From: Flavobacterium ovatum
Lineage (GTDB): Bacteria; Bacteroidota; Bacteroidia; Flavobacteriales; Flavobacteriaceae
Assembly (NCBI RefSeq): GCF_040703125.1
Contig: NZ_CP160035.1
Span: forward strand, 1,550,001-1,614,000
Reading direction: 5' to 3'
Length of the DNA: 64,000 nucleotides
This document shows, piece by piece, positions 59,700-64,000 of this stretch. The notes under the pieces were generated by a model, which worked only from the letters and a program-made list of their open reading frames with translations, had not been told where the DNA came from and did not search any database. Every line of letters begins with the position of its first letter. Position 1 is the first letter of the stretch. The position numbers were made by a program, and so were the translations under genes.

Positions 59700-60452
59700 A
59701 TGAAAACTAAAATCGGAATACTATCAATCGCTTTGCTTTGTGGTCAGTTAATTTTTGCTCAAATAGCAACCAGTAAATTGATAAAAGGTCAAGTTAGGAA
59801 TGCATTAATTCCTGTAGAAGATGTAATTGTATTTAATACTAAACATAATTTGGGTACCGCTGTAAACGCTTATGGATCTTTTGAAATTAGGGCTAGTGTT
59901 AGTGATACCTTGGTTTTTTCCAGTTTAGTTTTTAAGTCTAAAAGAATTATTCTGACCGAAAAGGATTTTTTAGCGTCACATGTAATAGTTCCTTTAGATG
60001 TTTTTACAAATGAATTAGCGGAAGTAATAATTTTAGCCAAAAAAGAGATGAATCCTATTTCGGGAAGTACTCAAAAAATTGTTGATTTACAATTTTTTGA
60101 TGATGCTAAGTCCTCACCAAAGAATACAGCCATGCTTTCTGATCAAACAATTGATAAAGGGATGGATTTTGTTAGGATTTATAAAGGTATCTTAAAAACA
60201 ATGCGAAAAGACAATCCTGGTAAACAAGATTTTTACAAAGACACTACTTTTGCGGACTACGTTATCAGTCATGTTAATTATTCTTTCTTGTCAAGCACTT
60301 TGGGGCTAAGAGATGATGAAATTAAATTGTTTTTAGTTTATTGTGAAAACGATTCTAAATCAAGAACATTAATGGACCCAGCGTTAGAGTTTCAATTATT
60401 GGATTTTCTAAGTAATAAGAATAAAGAATTTAAGCGAATTACAGCAAATTAA
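59700..60452 (+). CDS. Carboxypeptidase-like regulatory domain protein, paralogue 2
   Basis: 250 residues. Signal peptide MKTKIGILSIALLCGQLIFAQ. N-terminal regulatory-type domain: LIKGQVRNALIPVEDVIVFN, GSFEIRASVSDTLVFSSLVF, DVFTNELAEVIILAKKE. The C-terminal half (PISGSTQKIVDLQFF, MDFVRIYKGILK) is helical. It looks like a diverged duplicate of the previous gene (96 bases upstream), with the same domain order and similar length. Function unknown; periplasmic or surface. Confidence 0.8.
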   Translation: MKTKIGILSIALLCGQLIFAQIATSKLIKGQVRNALIPVEDVIVFNTKHNLGTAVNAYGSFEIRASVSDTLVFSSLVFKSKRIILTEKDFLASHVIVPLDVFTNELAEVIILAKKEMNPISGSTQKIVDLQFFDDAKSSPKNTAMLSDQTIDKGMDFVRIYKGILKTMRKDNPGKQDFYKDTTFADYVISHVNYSFLSSTLGLRDDEIKLFLVYCENDSKSRTLMDPALEFQLLDFLSNKNKEFKRITAN

Positions 60453-60518
60453 AGATTTAGAGGTCGATTTATAGCGTATTTTTATGAAAAAATTAAAAGA
60501 CAAGGAATCAAAAAATGA

Positions 60519-60526
60519 TATCTTTG
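60519..60526 (+). promoter_or_regulatory. Probable -7 box of tatA (TATCTTTG)
   Basis: TATCTTTG ends 20 bases before the tatA ATG. Confidence 0.5.
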
Positions 60527-60546
60527 CAGTATAAAACAGTATAATT

Positions 60547-60873
60547 ATGTTTGGTATAGGTGGAGGAGAATTAGTTTTTATTATGTTTATAGTGTTAATG
60601 CTTTTTGGTGCGGATAAAGTACCTGAAATAGCACGTACGCTAGGTAAAACAATTGCGCAGGTGAAAAATGCGACCAATGATATCAAAAGTGAAATTCATA
60701 AAGGGATAGAGGACAACGGTCTTGATGCTAAATCTTTAACGGATATGTCTGGAAGTATTAATTCTAAAATTAATAAAGCCACTGAGGATGTTTTAGGAGA
60801 TACTGTTACGCAGGCTAATAAAATCAAGGAAGATATCGAAGACGTGTCTGGTCCAGTAAAACGTCAAATGTAA
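60547..60873 (+). CDS. tatA: Twin-arginine translocase subunit TatA/TatE
   Basis: 108 residues. N-terminal TM helix and hinge FGIGGGELVFIMFIVLMLFGADKVPEIARTLGK, then an amphipathic helix and charged tail, as in TatA/B. The FG before KVPEIAR and the short length fit TatA rather than TatB, though Bacteroidota often use one protein for both roles. It forms the pore of the Tat export system. Its stop codon shares one base with the start of the PAP2 gene. Confidence 0.93.
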   Translation: MFGIGGGELVFIMFIVLMLFGADKVPEIARTLGKTIAQVKNATNDIKSEIHKGIEDNGLDAKSLTDMSGSINSKINKATEDVLGDTVTQANKIKEDIEDVSGPVKRQM

Positions 60874-61439
60874 TGATTGAAAAGTTACTTTCTCTAGATA
60901 CCCAATTACTGATTTTTCTTAACGGCTTGGGTTCAGAAACTTATGATGGTCTTTGGTTGTTTATAACGAAACAAACAAATTGGATTCCATTATTTTTATT
61001 TCTTTTATACCTTCTTTATAAGAAAATTGGAGGTAAACAAACACTGTATGTTTTGTTATTTATGGCTGTTTTGATTACATGGTCAGATCAGGTGACCAAT
61101 TTATTCAAGTACGGATTTGAACGGTTACGTCCTTGCAGTAATCCTGAAATCAATACTACAATTCGAGTAGTGAAATCAAGTAATTCCTTTAGTTTCTTCT
61201 CAGGACATGCAGCCACTAGTATGGCAACAATGATGTTTCTTTATGAAATATTACGAACGTACTACAAGCATAGTTATTTGATTTTTTTATGGTCTTTAAT
61301 TTTTGCGTATAGTAGGATTTACTTAGGCTTACATTATCCAATAGATATTTTGTGCGGCTTTTTATTCGGCCTCTTGTCTGGTTATGTGATTTTCAAGATT
61401 TACAAAATAGTACAAGTGAAATATTTTCCAATAGTTTAG
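60873..61439 (+). CDS. PAP2 family membrane phosphatase
   Basis: 188 residues, five or six TM helices. The three phosphatase motifs are present: KYGFERLRPC (KX6RP-type), SFFSGHAATSM (PSGH-type) and YSRIYLGLHYPIDILCG (SRX5HX3D). It dephosphorylates a lipid pyrophosphate or phosphate at the membrane, for example undecaprenyl pyrophosphate. Overlaps tatA by one base (TAATG), so both are translated from one mRNA. Confidence 0.93.
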   Translation: MIEKLLSLDTQLLIFLNGLGSETYDGLWLFITKQTNWIPLFLFLLYLLYKKIGGKQTLYVLLFMAVLITWSDQVTNLFKYGFERLRPCSNPEINTTIRVVKSSNSFSFFSGHAATSMATMMFLYEILRTYYKHSYLIFLWSLIFAYSRIYLGLHYPIDILCGFLFGLLSGYVIFKIYKIVQVKYFPIV

Positions 61440-61440
61440 C

Positions 61441-61590
61441 TTTTTGGAGCAATTTCCAGCACTACATTGCAATCTTGCACTCAATAACGGTTTTTTCTAA
61501 GCCCTAAAAGGAGCTTCCTTCGGTCGCTCTTTTAGAACAAGAAAAAATCCATTTTAGAGTGCAAGGATTTTCATTTCGATCTGGGCTAAT
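61441..61590 (+). repeat. Dispersed palindromic element, copy 5 (diverged)
   Basis: GGAGCAATTTCCAGCACTAC, TTGCAATCTTGCACTC, an inner CCTAAAAGGAGC and GAGCGACC/GGTCGCTC-like piece, GAGTGCAAGGATTTTCATTT and CGATCTGGGCTAA. The words GCAATCTTGCACTC / GAGTGCAAGGAT pair as arms. Relation to copies 1-4 is looser and by eye. Confidence 0.45.
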
Positions 61591-61626
61591 GGATGTGGGT
61601 TGAAAAAGACTTAGCGTCTTTAAATA

Positions 61627-62268
61627 TTATAACACTCTACTCACCGTCAAACCATCACGTATCGGCAATAAAACCGTTTCTACTCTTGTATCGTCTCTTA
61701 GTAAATTGTTGTATTTCACTAATATTTGTGTACTGATGTCATTGGGGTGAATTTCTTGAACCACCTTTCCGCTCCATAATACATTGTCCGAAAGGATAAT
61801 TCCGCCTTTATTCATTTTAGGAACAATCATTTCAAAATAGTTGATGTAGTTTTCCTTGTCAGCATCAATAAAAACCAAATCGAATTTTTCATTCAAAGTA
61901 GGGATGATGTCAGTCGCTTCGCCAAGATGTTGAACGATTTGAGCTCCCCAAGGTGATTTGTCAAAATGTTTGCGTTGAAAATCAACTAACTCTTCCTTGA
62001 TGTCAATCGTATGCAAGACACCGTTTTCCTGTATTCCTTCACATAAACACAATGCAGAATAACCTGTATAAGTGCCTATTTCAAGAATATTCACAGGACG
62101 GATTAATTTAGAAAGCATACTTAAAACCCGACCTTGAAAATGACCGCTAAGCATTCTTGGAAGTAAAATTTTTTGATAGGTTTCTTTATTTAGTGCCGCT
62201 AGTAAAGCAGGTTCTTTTTCAGAATGTTGTTCGATATAATCTTCTAAATCTTGGGAGAGGAAATGCAT
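61627..62268 (-). CDS. O-methyltransferase family 3 (class I SAM-dependent)
   Basis: 213 residues. The family pattern is NILEIGTYTGYSALCLCEGI (SAM site), TIDIKEELVDFQRKHF, and DLVFIDADKENYINYFEMIVPKMNKGGIILSDNVLWSGKV, where the Asp residues bind a metal as in catechol and caffeoyl-CoA O-methyltransferases. The N-terminus with MHFLSQDLEDYIEQHSEKEPALLAALNKET is normal. The target could be a small phenol or a tRNA base (TrmR-like). It is divergent from rlmN. Confidence 0.93.
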   Translation of the reverse strand: MHFLSQDLEDYIEQHSEKEPALLAALNKETYQKILLPRMLSGHFQGRVLSMLSKLIRPVNILEIGTYTGYSALCLCEGIQENGVLHTIDIKEELVDFQRKHFDKSPWGAQIVQHLGEATDIIPTLNEKFDLVFIDADKENYINYFEMIVPKMNKGGIILSDNVLWSGKVVQEIHPNDISTQILVKYNNLLRDDTRVETVLLPIRDGLTVSRVL

Positions 62269-62294
62269 TGGTTTTGATTTTTTATCAATTTCGC

Positions 62295-62302
62295 CAAAGT
62301 TA
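62295..62302 (-). promoter_or_regulatory. Probable -7 box of the O-methyltransferase gene (TAACTTTG)
   Basis: TAACTTTG on the minus strand, 27 bases before its ATG; a TTTG lies 17 bases further upstream. Confidence 0.5.
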
Positions 62303-62338
62303 TTAAATTATCAAAACAACAAATCGATAAATAGTCAT

Positions 62339-62346
62339 TAAATTTG
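62339..62346 (+). promoter_or_regulatory. Probable -7 box of rlmN (TAAATTTG), only four bases before the ATG
   Basis: TAAATTTG ends at 62346; the rlmN ATG begins at 62351. With a usual start about six bases past the box, the transcript would begin at or next to the start codon. Confidence 0.45.
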
Positions 62347-62350
62347 CACC

Positions 62351-63394
62351 ATGCAAATAGAGAAAAAAGACATACGAGCTTTAAGTAAAGAACAATTGCG
62401 AGATTTTTTTGTTGCCAATGGCGATAAATCGTTTCGCGGTAATCAAGTCTATGAATGGTTGTGGAGCAAAGGAGCACATAGTTTTGATGATATGACTAAT
62501 CTTGCCAAAGATACAAGAGCCATGTTAGAGTCAAATTATGTGATTAATCACATCAAAGTGGATACTATGCAAAGGTCTGAGGACGGGACAGTTAAAAATG
62601 CCGTTCGTTTACATGATGGACTAGTAGTTGAATCTGTTTTGATTCCAACTAAAACAAGGACTACCGCTTGTGTTTCTAGTCAAGTGGGCTGTAGTTTAGA
62701 TTGTAATTTTTGTGCAACTGCTCGTTTGAAAAGAATGCGTAATCTTGAACCGGCCGAGATTTATGATCAAGTTGTTGCCATAGATAGAGAAAGTAAATTA
62801 TACTACAATCATCCGCTTTCTAATATTGTTTTTATGGGAATGGGTGAGCCTTTAATGAATTACAATAATGTAATGAAGGCGATTGAAATGATTACCTCTG
62901 AGGAAGGTTTGGGGATGTCTCCGAAACGAATTATGGTTTCGACTTCTGGTATTCCTAAAATGATTAAAAAACTAGCTGATGATGATGTGAAATTTAAATT
63001 AGCAGTTTCCTTACACTCGGCTATTGATGAAATTAGAGCACGAATCATGCCTTTTAGTGCTAATTTTCCTTTAGCAGATTTAAGAGAATCGTTAGAGTAT
63101 TGGTATCGAAAAACAAAATCAAAAATTTCCTACGAGTATGTTGTTTGGAAAGGAATTAATGATAATCAGGAATCGGTAGATGCTTTGGTTAAATTTTGCA
63201 AATACGTTCCTTGTAAAGTGAACTTGATTGAGTATAATCCTATTGATGACGGTGAGTTTCAACAAGCATCTGAAGAAGCCACGAATGCATATATTAAAGG
63301 ATTACAAAATATAGGTATCGTTGTAAAAGTAAGGCGTAGTAGAGGAAAAGATATTGATGCCGCTTGTGGTCAACTGGCAAATAAAGAAGCTTAA
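62351..63394 (+). CDS. rlmN: 23S rRNA (adenine2503-C2)-methyltransferase / tRNA A37 methylase
   Basis: 347 residues, radical-SAM. The CX3CX2C motif is CSLDCNFC (Cys114, Cys118, Cys121); the methyl-carrying Cys339 lies in AACGQL near the end. N-terminal RGNQVYEWLWSKGAHSFDDMTNL, GMGEPLMNYNNVMKAI, VSTSGIPKMIKKLA and VRRSRGKDIDAACG match RlmN. It methylates A2503 of 23S rRNA and A37 of some tRNAs. A stem-loop terminator follows. Confidence 0.97.
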   Translation: MQIEKKDIRALSKEQLRDFFVANGDKSFRGNQVYEWLWSKGAHSFDDMTNLAKDTRAMLESNYVINHIKVDTMQRSEDGTVKNAVRLHDGLVVESVLIPTKTRTTACVSSQVGCSLDCNFCATARLKRMRNLEPAEIYDQVVAIDRESKLYYNHPLSNIVFMGMGEPLMNYNNVMKAIEMITSEEGLGMSPKRIMVSTSGIPKMIKKLADDDVKFKLAVSLHSAIDEIRARIMPFSANFPLADLRESLEYWYRKTKSKISYEYVVWKGINDNQESVDALVKFCKYVPCKVNLIEYNPIDDGEFQQASEEATNAYIKGLQNIGIVVKVRRSRGKDIDAACGQLANKEA

Positions 63395-63399
63395 AAATT

Positions 63400-63437
63400 A
63401 AAAATCCCTTTTACATAATTTTGTGAAAGGGATTTTT
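63400..63437. terminator. Bidirectional terminator after rlmN
   Basis: AAAAATCCCTTTTAC / GTGAAAGGGATTTTT, 15-bp stem with one G-T pair, A-rich and T-rich flanks; it serves rlmN and the convergent next gene. Confidence 0.9.
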
Positions 63438-63458
63438 AACTTCAAACATTTTATGTTT

Positions 63459-63998
63459 TTATTGTAATGTAAAGGGAATCGTAATTCCTTTGATAGTGAA
63501 AGTAGCAAATTTGTCACAAGTGCCGTCTCCAAAATCAATTACTCCTTCATTACCATTTTTAACAATTGTGACGCTTCCTTTTACAGGAAATACTATTTTG
63601 CAGATCGCTTTAACGATTAATGCTGTAGTTACTGTATTGGTGATTTCAGCTCCGGTAGGAAGTGTCGTTGTAGTTTTTCCGGTAATAGAAAGGACGTTAT
63701 CTTCCCAGTCGAAAGGAGTAGTATATCCTTCAGTAAATTCTCTTGCGATAGTTCCTGTTCTAGAGTATTTTTGGCCGTTTGCAAAAGTGATGATCATGTC
63801 AACATTATGAGTACTTACAGGTTGTGCTGTGTTTAATTTTGTAAGAACTAAATTTTTATTACCTATTATAAGGTTACCGTTATGGTAGAAGTTTTCAAAA
63901 GCATATGATAAGGTTTTACTAGCTTCTGCAGTGCTTTTCGAAAAACTAACAGTAATTTTTCCTTTTACTACGTTTCCATTTTTCAGGGTACAATTACT
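63459..63998 (-). CDS. Hypothetical (probably exported) protein, N-terminus outside window
   Basis: The frame is open from the right edge of the window, giving 179 residues of the C-terminal part; an internal ATG at 63797 is not a real start because upstream sequence (GNVVKGKITVSFSKST, MIITFANGQKYSRTG) continues in the same frame and style. It is a beta-rich protein, with NGNEGVIDFGDGTCDKFATFTI near the end and strongly Thr-rich segments (TGKTTTTLPTGAEITNT). I do not recognise a family, although such proteins are commonly exported in flavobacteria. Confidence 0.75.
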   Translation of the reverse strand, partial: SNCTLKNGNVVKGKITVSFSKSTAEASKTLSYAFENFYHNGNLIIGNKNLVLTKLNTAQPVSTHNVDMIITFANGQKYSRTGTIAREFTEGYTTPFDWEDNVLSITGKTTTTLPTGAEITNTVTTALIVKAICKIVFPVKGSVTIVKNGNEGVIDFGDGTCDKFATFTIKGITIPFTLQ

Positions 63999-64000
63999 AG

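Overview
The window looks like a chromosomal segment of a Flavobacterium or close relative (Bacteroidota, Flavobacteriaceae). DNA is AT-rich, genes have A-rich rather than strong Shine-Dalgarno leaders, and several genes and tRNAs are preceded by the Bacteroidota-type promoter TTTG / TAnnTTTG. Many encoded families are typical of flavobacteria (DUF5103, DUF5916, DUF1573, PA2169 family, YkuD_2, GxxExxY, PruA, an ApaG-DUF5103 pair). No rRNA, CRISPR array, prophage or conjugative module is visible; most genes are housekeeping.

Layout. 1-4615: end of a polysaccharide-utilisation locus with two family 3 beta-glucosidases around a clan GH-A, agarase-like secreted hydrolase. 4799-9224: serB, a GH3 (Gretchen Hagen) acyl-adenylate-type protein with a newly noticed 45-residue lipoprotein overlapping its stop codon, and a DUF2797 protein. 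9233-12322: a small accessory patch with two single-TM proteins, a complete IS1595-family insertion sequence (959 bp, 8-bp target duplication) and a BamE-like lipoprotein. 12323-21283: AsmA-like protein, sppA, folK, SpoU methyltransferase, DUF1573, mutS. 21429-22525: tRNA-Gly(GCC), tRNA-Leu(TAA), YegP-like protein, small Ala/Val-rich lipoprotein. 22821-26713: waaA, DegT aminotransferase, a decayed alpha/beta-hydrolase, fabD. 27022-29522: a stress/redox module (Fer4_19, OsmC, a GNAT broken by one stop codon, pirin) beside a Crp/Fnr regulator. 29595-33706: small accessory genes, a 214-bp MITE with 20-bp inverted repeats, DUF983, AraC regulator, Dabb protein, an unknown protein. 34067-47352: aminotransferase, desaturase, rsmG, glycosyltransferase, pruA, apaG, DUF5103, SNF2 helicase, methyltransferase, GxxExxY, map. 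47395-52509: TetR-ABC-HlyD-TolC export operon whose ABC ATPase lacks most canonical catalytic motifs. 52632-64000: gpmI, DUF5916, YkuD_2, two tRNA-Gly(TCC), pepE, two regulatory-domain paralogues, tatA, PAP2, O-methyltransferase, rlmN, and a partial secreted protein.

The intergenic space carries several repeat families. A palindromic dispersed element of about 85-165 bp occurs about five times; a second element with TCGAGA/TCTCGA arms occurs twice; a 69-76-bp tandem array abuts map. Nothing here is clearly a new defence or mobile system. The most unusual signals are the degenerate ABC ATPase in an apparently homodimeric exporter, the MITE, several genes caught in the act of decay, and the very small lipoprotein missed by length-limited gene calling.
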